Below are positions 1 to 6,808 of a stretch of 8,690 nt of DNA, in pieces. This DNA is from Ignavibacteriales bacterium. Its GTDB lineage: Bacteria; Bacteroidota; Ignavibacteria; UBA10030; SZUA-254. Every line of letters begins with the position of its first letter. The stretch's first letter is position 1. The stretch lies in contig JACQYX010000334.1 of NCBI GenBank assembly GCA_016207985.1, forward strand, positions 1-8,690, in the 5' to 3' direction. Below the pieces are notes generated by a model. That model saw nothing but the letters and a program-made list of their open reading frames with translations. It had not been told where the DNA came from and made no database searches. The position numbers and the translations under genes are program-made.

Positions 1-1
1 A

Positions 2-190
2 CGCTTAAGTCCAGAAACGCCATGGAAAAAGATTGCAGGGATGAGGGATGTTCTCATTCATGAATACTTTGGAGTTGATTTGAAGCTGACATGGGAAGTT
101 TTACAAAAAGAATTACCACCGTTGAAGAAATCAATCGAAGTCATCAGACAACAACTCGGTCAAATCCGCCTCGATGTATCATCGAGGTGA
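2..190 (+). CDS. hepT: HepT-like HEPN toxin (DUF86), C-terminal part
   Basis: The frame is open from base 2 to a TGA at 188-190, giving the last 62 residues of a protein whose start lies left of the window. It contains RDVLIHEY, which fits the R-X4-H-X-Y active-site motif of HEPN ribonucleases. That motif sits in the context [10 protein letters not shown]...[19 protein letters not shown], which is the typical C-terminal half of DUF86/HepT proteins. HepT is the toxin of the HepT-MntA toxin-antitoxin pair; its nucleotidyltransferase antitoxin MntA is usually encoded next to it and would lie outside the window if present. In the family HepT acts on RNA in the cytoplasm and MntA silences it by AMPylation of the motif tyrosine. 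The C-terminus looks complete. The gene ends 13 bases before the truncated end of the convergent exporter gene, so it lies at a rearrangement junction. The family call is firm; toxin activity is inferred. Confidence 0.85.
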   Translation, partial: RLSPETPWKKIAGMRDVLIHEYFGVDLKLTWEVLQKELPPLKKSIEVIRQQLGQIRLDVSSR

Positions 191-203
191 TCTTTAGAAA
201 ATA

Positions 204-734
204 TCAAATTGCCTTTCTCAGATTGAATCCAAGCAGTACTACGAATGCGAACGCCCAGAACGAGCCGACACCCGGACCGAAGAATCCATCGTAAAATCCG
301 AAAAGCAATCCGAAGAAAAAGAAGAAAGTATTTTTCGGAAGTTTAGCACCGCTGTCTTTATCGCTGAACTTGGGTGTTACAAAAGTATAGATTGCTATCG
401 CTAAGAGTAACCACGGAATTAGATGTCCCAGGAAATCGGAGGCAATTTGTTGGACGAGCCAAGCGCCAAGAACTGTTCCGACTGCTGTAAAAACTACTCC
501 AGCCAATCCCTCTCGTATGCTGACGACATTGTGCTTTCGATAATACATGGTTGAAGTGAAACTCCCGAAGCTCGATTGGAATTTATTAGTACCGAGTGCG
601 GCGGGGGGTGGAAGTCCGATTCCAAGCAGCACAGGCAGTGTGAGTAGACCACCGCCGCCAGCGATAGAATCGACAAATCCGGCGGTGAGACCGGTAGCAA
701 AAAGCAAAGGTAAAAACCAGATGGACTCAATCAT
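204..734 (-). pseudogene. TauE/SafE (TSUP) membrane exporter, C-terminally truncated
   Basis: The 176-residue product is a YfcA-like member of the TSUP family, polytopic inner-membrane proteins implicated in export of sulfite or organosulfur anions. Visible signatures are the first family repeat near residues 19-56 (GFVDSIAGGGGLLTLP, then PPPAALGTNKFQSSFGSF) and the start of the second near 146-174 (GFYDGFFGPGVGSFW, then GFNLRKA). Full-length relatives are about 250-270 residues and continue after this point with a T-x-K-x-x-N-type segment and about three more membrane helices. Here the frame stops (RKAI-stop) just after the second motif, 13 bases from the hepT stop, so roughly the last third is missing. 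This looks like loss of the 3' end through rearrangement, and the product is probably non-functional. The start at 734 matches the family N-terminus, but it has no clear ribosome binding site. A degenerate copy of its first 29 bases lies at 962-990. The substrate cannot be told from sequence. Confidence 0.85.
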
Positions 735-750
735 AAAGATTTAATTTAAA

Positions 751-895
751 ATAGCCCCGACATTTGGTAAATCCATCCATTCGGGACATGTCGGGGTTTT
801 AAGGATAAAAAATGATATTGGGTTTCAACCTCAATATTTTTGGACTAAAGTCCAATATATTTTCGATGATAAAATCCACGATCTAAAGATCATGG
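751..895 (+). repeat. Palindrome cluster, copy 1
   Basis: Four small palindromes follow one another with AT-rich spacers. (a) CCCCGACAT at 755-763 pairs perfectly with ATGTCGGGG at 788-796, and TTTT follows. (b) An imperfect hairpin spans 816-838 around GGTTTCAACC. (c) GGACT-AA-AGTCC lies at 842-853. (d) CCACGATC-TAAA-GATCATGG lies at 876-895 with one mismatch. The same four units recur in the same order, orientation and spacing at 3321-3462. Hairpin (a) could also end transcription, since it has a T-run on the plus side, but its inner loop is long. The layout resembles the palindromic (REP/BIME-like) repeats mobilised by IS200-type or RAYT transposases. That link is inference, as no such transposase is in the window. 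Confidence 0.75.
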
Positions 896-961
896 CAATG
901 TATTTAATAAACTTGGGAGATATAGTTCAAAGACACCATTGAATCTATTTGGTTAACGTAA

Positions 962-990
962 AAAGGTAAAAACCAGATTCATTCAAGCAT
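962..990 (-). repeat. Displaced copy of the exporter gene's first 29 bases
   Basis: On the minus strand this reads ATG CTT GAA TGA followed by ATCTGGTTTTTACCTTT. It matches the first 29 bases of the TSUP exporter gene (706-734) at 25 positions, including 17 in a row. It starts 4 bases after the methyltransferase stop codon and carries an in-frame TGA at codon 4, so it cannot encode the exporter. It marks either the original start of that gene, directly behind the methyltransferase, or a duplication made when the 751-895 palindrome cluster arrived. Confidence 0.7.
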
Positions 991-994
991 GTTT

Positions 995-1750
995 TTATTT
1001 CACTGCAATAACCAGCATTTCAAAATCGTTGGTCGTCAATGGTTTCGAACGGCTGAATGCCCCACCCTCGCATCCATAAATATCGATGGTCTTAAAATTA
1101 AGCGACTTCAAATACCACGAAATCTCGGACGGTGTATAATACCGCTCGTTGCAGGAAAGAGTTTTTTTCTTGCCGTCGTCATCCGTTGCTTCAAAGGTTG
1201 AAGTATCACGAAAAGTTTTCAGATCAAATGAATTTGCAGAGCTTATTCCATCTCCAACACCCGTGTTGATGAAATCTTTTACTGAATGGTAGAGGGGATA
1301 GAGCGCGCTGAGCGTAGTGAGAATCAGTTTTCCGTTTGTCTTCAAAGCTTTGGAAGCGTTCTCTAATATTTTAAAATTCATCTCATCAGTTTCCATGAGC
1401 GGAAACGCACCCTCGCAAATCATCATTACCAAATCGAATTCGTTCTTGAAATTCAAATTCCTTGCATCTTTGCATACGAATCTAACCTCTACACTATTTT
1501 CTTTTGCTTTTTCTCTCGCTCGTTGTAGTTGGGATTCAGATAAATCTATGCCCGTTACTTTGTACCCTCGCTTCGCTAATTCAATAGCATGTCTGCCAGT
1601 GCCGCAGCCGATGTCGAGAATGATTTTCGATTTATCGAAATTCAACTCCTTCTCGATAAAGTCAACTTCGCCAATTGTACCCTGTGTAAACGGCTCTTTG
1701 TCGTACGTTCGGGCGTAGTTAATAAATAATTCTTTATACCAAGGTTTCAT
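995..1750 (-). CDS. Class I SAM-dependent methyltransferase
   Basis: This 251-residue cytoplasmic protein has a Rossmann-type methyltransferase fold. Motif I is LDIGCGTGR at residues 45-53, which binds S-adenosylmethionine. The acidic strand-2 loop is GIDLS at 67-71, the adenine-contact region is CKDARNL at 93-99, and strand 4 is FDLVMM at 105-110, followed by the NGKLILT strand near 139-145. About 100 further residues form a variable cap with no motif I recognise, so the methyl acceptor is unknown. The family resembles Methyltransf_25/Methyltransf_11 proteins. The ATG overlaps the TGA of the upstream peptidase gene (ATGA), it has no good ribosome binding site of its own, and translational coupling within one operon is likely. 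Length and motifs indicate an intact gene. Confidence 0.88.
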   Translation of the reverse strand: MKPWYKELFINYARTYDKEPFTQGTIGEVDFIEKELNFDKSKIILDIGCGTGRHAIELAKRGYKVTGIDLSESQLQRAREKAKENSVEVRFVCKDARNLNFKNEFDLVMMICEGAFPLMETDEMNFKILENASKALKTNGKLILTTLSALYPLYHSVKDFINTGVGDGISSANSFDLKTFRDTSTFEATDDDGKKKTLSCNERYYTPSEISWYLKSLNFKTIDIYGCEGGAFSRSKPLTTNDFEMLVIAVK

Positions 1751-3186
1751 TTTTCAGCCAGAGGATAATGCGGTGCGATATCAACCGGTATATCAGTCAG
1801 TCTACCGAGTATCTTTTGCATCTGAGGATTCATAATAGCGTATTTGTCAAGCATAGCTTTTGCTTTGTCATAACTTCCTTCCGCTTGGATCGTCATGATC
1901 TCACAGGTTAATTTTTTCATTCCATCCTTAATCTTTTCAAAGTTTACACTGAACTTATTCGTAATCTCATCGTACTTGAAAGCTCCTTCATCAAAAAGAT
2001 AATTGAATTGCAGGGCCATTCCTCTTCCGTGAGCTTCTTTGATTCCAAAACGGACAGATCGGAAAGCACCGGCAAGATATGTAACATACATTTTTTCCTC
2101 AAACGATTTTTCAATCTCACCTTTATCAATAAGATGCTGAAGCATGAAAAGACCCGAAATATCTGCTTTCGCTTCTTCGAACGCTGAATTAAGTTCTTTC
2201 AAAGATTGACGTACCGTCGTCTGTTTGCCATCCACAGTGATGTTCTGCGGACCTAAGCCGTGCATTAACTCGTGTGCAAGTATGTGTGTGAAGAATGGCT
2301 CGAAAGAGATCAACGATTGCTGCTTCTCATCGACGGCATATTTTGAGATTGGAATAAGCACCTTGTTGAACTTCGCTTCCATGATATTTTTCAACATCAC
2401 ACGCTTGCTGCCTTTTTCTGCCGTTACTTTTTCATCGTTGGGAAGATTGAACGCCGCCGTCTGTACCCCGGCACGACACTCGCCACCCGTCACAATTAAA
2501 TCGACAACCCGAATCGGTGACGACTCACCCAGCTTAGGATTGCGAAACTTCGGATTGATGGGAAGATTGTTTTCGATCTCTTGCAAGTAGGAAGAGAACT
2601 TTGCAAGCTTTTTGGTTTCAACATCGTTGCGGAGAGTGATGAACGCTTCGAATGCGGCTTTATAATTGAACAGCTCATCCATATAAACTTCGTACGGACC
2701 GATTGTCGGCTCGATAGGGCTATCTAATTCCATCCACGCTACATCGCTATCGTAATAATCGTTGTTGAGGAAAGCATCAGCACGCTTAGTGAGCAAGTTC
2801 TTTAATGTTGCATTGTCTGTCAGTTCCGCAGCTTCACGTAAAAGCTTTGCGGTAGGTGCGAGTAAATCTTTGTACTCTTCGCTGTATGAAATAGTTTTGA
2901 CTTTTCCATTTTCATCGGTGTGGATTGTATAGAAGAAACCGGTTGCTTTGCTTTTCTCGGCTTCGGGCAATGTGGAAACCCATTTTTCGAATTCCTCTTT
3001 CTTCATATCTTCGGGATAATCAAGAGCTTTCTTATCGCCTGCGGAGAGTTTTGAAACATCTGCTTTAATTTCTGTCGGTGCGAAGCGTTTGATTTTTTCT
3101 TTGAGTGTCAGCGGTTTCTGTTGTGCGTTTAATTGGAAGGAGAAAAGTATAGAACAAATAATAAGGATTCTTAATAACGATTTCAT
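1747..3186 (-). CDS. Secreted M49-like (DPP III-related) zinc hydrolase
   Basis: The protein has 479 residues from the ATG at 3186. Residues 1-21 form a signal peptide (MKSLLRI, a hydrophobic core, then LNA before QQKP), so the product is exported, probably to the periplasm. HELMH at residues 305-309 is a zinc-binding HEXXH. About 28 residues on, EEAKAD (337-342) matches the EECRAE-type second motif of peptidase family M49, and a conserved-looking R..FG..EAHGRG segment follows near 379-389. Together these mark the M49-like branch of bacterial zinc hydrolases, related to the peptidase-like domain attached to some plant Nudix proteins, rather than classical dipeptidyl peptidase III, which has HEXXGH. 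The substrate is unknown; cleavage of short peptides is inferred. An in-frame ATG at 3210 is open, but the signal peptide and a GAGG box 5 bases ahead favour 3186. It is the first gene of an operon with the overlapping methyltransferase. Confidence 0.82.
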   Translation of the reverse strand: MKSLLRILIICSILFSFQLNAQQKPLTLKEKIKRFAPTEIKADVSKLSAGDKKALDYPEDMKKEEFEKWVSTLPEAEKSKATGFFYTIHTDENGKVKTISYSEEYKDLLAPTAKLLREAAELTDNATLKNLLTKRADAFLNNDYYDSDVAWMELDSPIEPTIGPYEVYMDELFNYKAAFEAFITLRNDVETKKLAKFSSYLQEIENNLPINPKFRNPKLGESSPIRVVDLIVTGGECRAGVQTAAFNLPNDEKVTAEKGSKRVMLKNIMEAKFNKVLIPISKYAVDEKQQSLISFEPFFTHILAHELMHGLGPQNITVDGKQTTVRQSLKELNSAFEEAKADISGLFMLQHLIDKGEIEKSFEEKMYVTYLAGAFRSVRFGIKEAHGRGMALQFNYLFDEGAFKYDEITNKFSVNFEKIKDGMKKLTCEIMTIQAEGSYDKAKAMLDKYAIMNPQMQKILGRLTDIPVDIAPHYPLAEK

Positions 3187-3191
3187 ATATA

Positions 3192-3195
3192 CCTC
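3192..3195 (-). promoter_or_regulatory. Ribosome binding site deciding the hydrolase start
   Basis: The minus strand reads GAGG five bases before the ATG at 3186. The alternative ATG at 3210 has only AT-rich sequence ahead of it, so the downstream ATG, which begins directly with the signal peptide, is the better start. Confidence 0.6.
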
Positions 3196-3222
3196 GATGA
3201 AGTTTGTCATGATTTATTTACA

Positions 3223-3250
3223 ATTCCGTTTTCTCAGATATTAGCGGAAT
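3223..3250. promoter_or_regulatory. Short inverted repeat upstream of the hydrolase operon
   Basis: ATTCCG (3223-3228) and CGGAAT (3245-3250) form a perfect 6-bp inverted repeat about 40-65 bases before the operon's first start codon, where an operator could sit. A TAATAT box on the minus strand lies between the arms, but no good -35 element is seen. A 6-bp repeat can arise by chance, so this is a weak call. Confidence 0.25.
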
Positions 3251-3320
3251 AGCACTAAAATAGGGGATAGAAGGGGAAAAAGCAAACGAGCATAAGATGT
3301 GAGTCTTAGTTTAAATTTGA

Positions 3321-3462
3321 ATAGCCCCGAACTCCCGCCTGCTGCGGGCAGGTCAGTTCGGGGTAACAATAATATCCAAAGATGGGGGTTTCAACCCCAT
3401 AACTATGGGACTGAAGTCCAATATATTTTTTAAATAATTTATCCCCACGATGAATCGTGGGG
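3321..3462 (+). repeat. Palindrome cluster, copy 2
   Basis: This has the same four-palindrome order as 751-895. (a) CCCCGAACT (3325-3333) pairs perfectly with AGTTCGGGG (3355-3363), with a smaller GC hairpin inside. (b) ATGGGGGTT pairs with AACCCCAT (3382-3400) with one bulge. (c) GGACT-GA-AGTCC lies at 3408-3419. (d) CCCCACGAT-GA-ATCGTGGGG lies at 3443-3462 as a perfect 9-bp stem. Flanks and spacers such as CCAATATATTTT also match copy 1, so the two descend from one element. It opens the 497-base gene-free stretch 3187-3683. Between 3463 and 3506 I see nothing recognisable. Confidence 0.78.
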
Positions 3463-3506
3463 CAATTAATGTGTAAATTAGTTAATAACTTATGTTGCGC
3501 ACAGGG

Positions 3507-3543
3507 ACTCAACCCCCACCCAAACCCTGGGCTGTCCAAAAAG
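3507..3543 (+). repeat. Dispersed direct repeat, first copy (pair with 8360-8397)
   Basis: The 20 bases actcaacccccacccaaacc at 3507-3526 recur exactly at 8360-8379. Both copies are followed by a partly matching stretch ending in TCCAAAAAG. This copy runs into the left inverted repeat of the MITE-like element. Sequence on the far side of that element (3647-3668, ending in gaatgagttc) looks like the other half of the same older repeat in inverted form. Confidence 0.6.
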
Positions 3544-3645
3544 AAAAAATTATTGTCTGCCTGAGCTTGTCGAAGGCTCATTTTTACTCACTCTCACATT
3601 TCGACAAGCTCAATGTGACACGCTTTCGGACTTATTGGACAGCCC
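3529..3645. mobile_element. MITE-like element with 15-bp terminal inverted repeats
   Basis: The left end GGGCTGTCCAAAAAG (3529-3543) is matched in inverted form by CTTATTGGACAGCCC (3631-3645) at 14 of 15 positions, bounding a 117-bp non-coding element. Inside it, tgagcttgtcgaa (3562-3574) and ttcgacaagctca (3600-3612) form a perfect 13-bp inverted repeat. The size, absence of a gene and terminal repeats fit a miniature element moved by an outside transposase. No clear target-site duplication is visible, so the exact ends are uncertain. It lies 39 bases downstream of the histidine kinase stop codon and could act as a transcription barrier there. Confidence 0.6.
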
Positions 3646-3683
3646 CAAGGCAGGGAGAGGAATGAGTTCAATATTGGAGTTCG

Positions 3684-6680
3684 TTACTTTTTTAGCCAGC
3701 CAACGGTTTTCAACAAAATCTCCGATGTATACGGCTTGTTCAAGAAAACTACCTCTTCTTTCATTTCTGCAACTGAGACATCTTGCGCCAAGCCACTAAC
3801 TGCAACTACTTTTACCTTCGGATTCATTTTACTTATTACACGAATTGTATCTACTCCACCCATGTTGGGCATCATCATATCTGTCAGAAGAAGTGCGATT
3901 CGGTTCTTATGTTCCGAATACAATGCTATAGCTTCAATACCATCGTTTGCAGTCAATACAGTATAACCGTATGTTACCAATGTTGATTTTGTGATCTCCC
4001 GTATAGTTGCTTCATCGTCGACGACAAGGATAAGTTCACCATTTCCAACAGGCAGTTCCTCTTTTTCTTCTTCTATCTCCAGTTGTACTCCTTCCTGAGA
4101 AGGAAGGTAGACTTTAAAAGTTGTACCTTTACCGACTTCACTATACACATTCACAAAGCCACCATGGGATTTGACAATCGAAAGAACTGTCGCAAGACCT
4201 AATCCTGTTCCCTTTCCAAGTCCCTTGGTGGTGAAGAACGGTTCAAAGATTTTATCAATAATCTCTGGTGACATCCCCGTTCCCGAATCGGTGACGCTAA
4301 TGACAACATGCGGTCCGGGTTTTGCATCAACATGTAGATGTGAGTACATATCATCAAGATTTATATTTTCGGCTTTTATGGCAATTGCCCCACCCTTCGG
4401 CATAGCATCGCGTGCGTTCACGCAAATGTTCATTAATATCTGGTGAATTTGAGTGGCATCTCCAGACATAGTCCAGAGATTTTTTGGTATATCAGTAGTT
4501 AGAGTAATTGATTTTGGAAAAGTCTCGTTGAAAATCTTCTTAATCTCACCAATTAGATGTCGTATCTGAATAATTGTGCGTTCACCTTCAACACCCCGAG
4601 CAAACGAGAGTATTTGTTTGATTAGGTTAGCCCCTCGGTTTGTAGTTGCTTCAAGCATTTCTAACATCTTAAGGGTTTGCTCGTCTTTAAATTTACAGCG
4701 TAAAATATCCAGGGAAAGAAGAATTGGACCTAACACGTTGTTGAGATCGTGTGCAATACCACCTGCCAAAGTTCCGATGCTTTCCATTCTTTGATTGCGC
4801 AACAATTGTGCTTCTATTTTTTTCTTCTCGGTAACATCGTTGACGAATCCTTCATAAAAAAGAGTTCGCCCAGATTTATCTTTTACAGCGTGTGAAGTCA
4901 AATCGATATAAATTTGTGTCCCATCCTTTTTCTTCCATAGGACTTCCAGGTTAATGGCAAATCCTTTTCGATCGTATTCGTTAATAGCTGATCTGCGATC
5001 ATCGGGATTAAAATATATATCCGTTTCAAGATTTCGTGTTAGAAGTTCATCAATTGAAGTGTATCCCAGTAATTCTGCTAATCTGGGATTTGCAGACAGG
5101 AATTTACCATCGGGTGTTGATTGGAATATTCCGACTGGTGCCCAAGTTACAATATTACGGTATTTTTCTTCACTATCTTTCAATGCTTGTTCTGTTTGTT
5201 TGCGATCAGTGATATCCGTCCAGGATCCAACAATCTCGGTCGGACGGTCGGAAACATCACGCAGAACTCTGAATTCATCATATATCCAAAGGACAGTATC
5301 ATCGTTTCGTAGGAACCTGTACTCGTGAGCATGGAAGTCCTTACTGTTTAGGATAGTCATAATACTCAGAGTACGTTCACGATCCTCAGGATACATGTGT
5401 GTTACCCACCAGTCCGATTTTAGGGCATCTTCTACTTCGTAACCTAGAATCCGTTTGATGTTTTGAGTTACCCATATTGGAATTGTATATTGACCTTCTA
5501 TTTTTGCAGCATATAGGATTGTAGGACTTGCGGCAAGCAGTCGGTTCAGATTATCCGATGCTTCCTTGAGCGACTGTTCTGCTCGTTCGCGTTCAGCTTC
5601 GCGTTTTTCTAGAGAGACAGCCATCCCATTGAATGTGTGAGCCAAATGTTTGATCTCCCTGATCCCGCGAATATCTCTGGCTCTTGTCTGTAAATTTCCA
5701 AAGGCTATTTCCTGTGCCGCATTGCGAAGTGAATTTAATCCACGAACAATGAATAACTCATTACTCAATGCACCAATAAATAGTATCACAATGGCTGCGA
5801 TTCCCAAAACAACCAAATTTCGATTGAAAGTATTATTTATTTCTTGAAACACGAGATTCTCAGGGATGTTCAATACAACAGACACACCACTGGGCGAGAA
5901 TCTACTTTTAATTGTGGAGTAAGCGTATATTTGTAGTATTCCATTAGTGTCATTAGCCCAGATAACACCTTGAGTTTGAGTAAGTTTATCAAGGATATGA
6001 GAAAATTCAAAAGCCGGATGGCCAATCTTACCTTCACCATCGGGATACCGAGCAAGTAGAATACCGTTCTTATCGATCTTGCTCATCGTAGAGCCCTGTG
6101 GGAGTTGCTTTGCTACACGTGTTTCTAGCTCGCCCAGTTTTTCTATGTTTAATGCTGCGAAAACTACTCCTTGCTTTTTCCCATTTTCGTCTAACAAAGG
6201 ATAAGCTAAATTAATTGATGGTTTACCCGTAATTCGTCCAATTTGATATTCACCTATCGCGAAGTCTCCAGTTTGTAAAGCTTTTTGAAAATATCCCCTA
6301 TCAGCTAAATTAGTTTGCTTGTTCAATGGTATTGCACTACCGATAACATTACCTTGAGTATCACAAACACCAAAATTAGTATAACGTTTGAAATGGCTCA
6401 ACAATCCAACCAAGAACTTGTTACATTGATCGGGCTTTATTTCCTCCGTATGAAATACATATGATACAGTAATTAGAAGCTGCCTTGTTGCATCCATCAT
6501 ATCCTGTTCTTGGACTGCAATGATATGTGCTAACCGGATGGCATAATCTTGAGCTTCATCTTTTTCACGTTGCCGTTCTTCATTTATTGTGTATATGGCT
6601 AAGAATAAGCCAGGGATTACTGCTATAATTATCAAAAGTAAGAGTCGAACTCTTAGGCTAAAAAAAAGTTTTTTATTCAT
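3684..6680 (-). CDS. Hybrid sensor histidine kinase (dCACHE-HAMP-PAS-PAS-HisKA-HATPase-REC)
   Basis: The protein has 998 residues from the ATG at 6680. A membrane helix (about 13-32) and a second (about 289-305) enclose an extracytoplasmic double-CACHE sensor, with a conserved stretch near 100-178. A HAMP linker (about 306-358), a charged coiled coil (356-382) and two PAS domains (about 383-493 and 505-620) follow. The PAS domains end in TDITDRK and NDVTEKK. The kinase core has H644 in GGIAHDLNN, N755 in the N-box, DSGTGM from 798 and GKGTGLGL from 822. A C-terminal receiver has D888/D889, phospho-acceptor D934 (TDMMMP), S962 and K982, all present. It should autophosphorylate on H644 and pass phosphate to its own receiver; an outside Hpt or regulator is needed, as none is adjacent. 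The ligand is unknown. A longer frame from a TTG at 6725 exists, but the ATG has AAGG 7 bases ahead and a plausible promoter. Confidence 0.92.
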   Translation of the reverse strand: MNKKLFFSLRVRLLLLIIIAVIPGLFLAIYTINEERQREKDEAQDYAIRLAHIIAVQEQDMMDATRQLLITVSYVFHTEEIKPDQCNKFLVGLLSHFKRYTNFGVCDTQGNVIGSAIPLNKQTNLADRGYFQKALQTGDFAIGEYQIGRITGKPSINLAYPLLDENGKKQGVVFAALNIEKLGELETRVAKQLPQGSTMSKIDKNGILLARYPDGEGKIGHPAFEFSHILDKLTQTQGVIWANDTNGILQIYAYSTIKSRFSPSGVSVVLNIPENLVFQEINNTFNRNLVVLGIAAIVILFIGALSNELFIVRGLNSLRNAAQEIAFGNLQTRARDIRGIREIKHLAHTFNGMAVSLEKREAERERAEQSLKEASDNLNRLLAASPTILYAAKIEGQYTIPIWVTQNIKRILGYEVEDALKSDWWVTHMYPEDRERTLSIMTILNSKDFHAHEYRFLRNDDTVLWIYDEFRVLRDVSDRPTEIVGSWTDITDRKQTEQALKDSEEKYRNIVTWAPVGIFQSTPDGKFLSANPRLAELLGYTSIDELLTRNLETDIYFNPDDRRSAINEYDRKGFAINLEVLWKKKDGTQIYIDLTSHAVKDKSGRTLFYEGFVNDVTEKKKIEAQLLRNQRMESIGTLAGGIAHDLNNVLGPILLSLDILRCKFKDEQTLKMLEMLEATTNRGANLIKQILSFARGVEGERTIIQIRHLIGEIKKIFNETFPKSITLTTDIPKNLWTMSGDATQIHQILMNICVNARDAMPKGGAIAIKAENINLDDMYSHLHVDAKPGPHVVISVTDSGTGMSPEIIDKIFEPFFTTKGLGKGTGLGLATVLSIVKSHGGFVNVYSEVGKGTTFKVYLPSQEGVQLEIEEEKEELPVGNGELILVVDDEATIREITKSTLVTYGYTVLTANDGIEAIALYSEHKNRIALLLTDMMMPNMGGVDTIRVISKMNPKVKVVAVSGLAQDVSVAEMKEEVVFLNKPYTSEILLKTVGWLKK

Positions 6681-6707
6681 GGTGAAACCTTTTTCATTGT
6701 CTAATAA

Positions 6708-6736
6708 AATATAATAAAAACTCAATAATACATCAA
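6708..6736 (-). promoter_or_regulatory. Candidate sigma70-type promoter for the histidine kinase
   Basis: On the minus strand TTGATG (-35, at 6731-6736) and TATATT (-10, at 6708-6713) are separated by 17 bases. A start near 6700 would give a leader of about 20 bases containing AAAAAGG before the ATG at 6680. The region is AT-rich, so chance matches are possible. Confidence 0.45.
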
Positions 6737-6757
6737 ACCTTTTCTGAAGATTTTAGA

Positions 6758-6806
6758 GTTGTAAATTGTATTGTCAATAACAAACAATTTTCGTATTATT
6801 TACAAC
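6758..6806. promoter_or_regulatory. Inverted repeat bracketing the MFS promoter, possible operator
   Basis: GTTGTAAAT (6758-6766) and ATTTACAAC (6798-6806) are a perfect 9-bp inverted repeat separated by 31 bases. They enclose the candidate -35 and overlap the -10 of the MFS gene. Drug-efflux genes are often controlled by repressors binding such sites, but no regulator gene is adjacent. The spacing of about 40 bp centre to centre, near four helical turns, would put both arms on one face of the DNA. Confidence 0.4.
6771..6799 (+). promoter_or_regulatory. Candidate sigma70-type promoter for the MFS gene
   Basis: TTGTCA (6771-6776) and TATTAT (6794-6799) each match the consensus at five of six positions and are 17 bases apart. 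Transcription would start at about 6806, only a few bases before the ATG at 6809. That ATG has no Shine-Dalgarno sequence, so the message would be essentially leaderless. Confidence 0.5.
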
Positions 6807-6808
6807 CC

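Noticed and set aside
91..294. A 67-codon plus-strand frame spanning the hepT end and the exporter
   Set aside because: It is out of frame with both recognisable proteins, and its composition is that of an antisense shadow.
204..3186. A defence island built on hepT, the exporter and the methyltransferase
   Set aside because: The methyltransferase lacks DNA-methylase motifs such as NPPY/DPPY, the exporter is truncated, and hepT is convergent and at a breakpoint, so nothing supports a joint system.
3321..3462. CRISPR array
   Set aside because: The palindromes differ in sequence from each other, there are no regular spacers, and no cas gene is present.
3507..3530. G-quadruplex on the minus strand
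   Set aside because: Only three G-runs of three or more are close together, so a stable three-tier structure is not supported.
3306..3581. A 91-codon minus-strand open frame in the gene-free region
   Set aside because: It lies across the palindrome cluster and the MITE, has no recognisable domain or ribosome binding site, and part of its apparent protein comes from repeat DNA.
6681..6725. Longer histidine kinase start at TTG 6725
   Set aside because: The extra 15 residues overlap the candidate -10 box, and the ATG at 6680 has its own AAGG site and places the first membrane helix normally.
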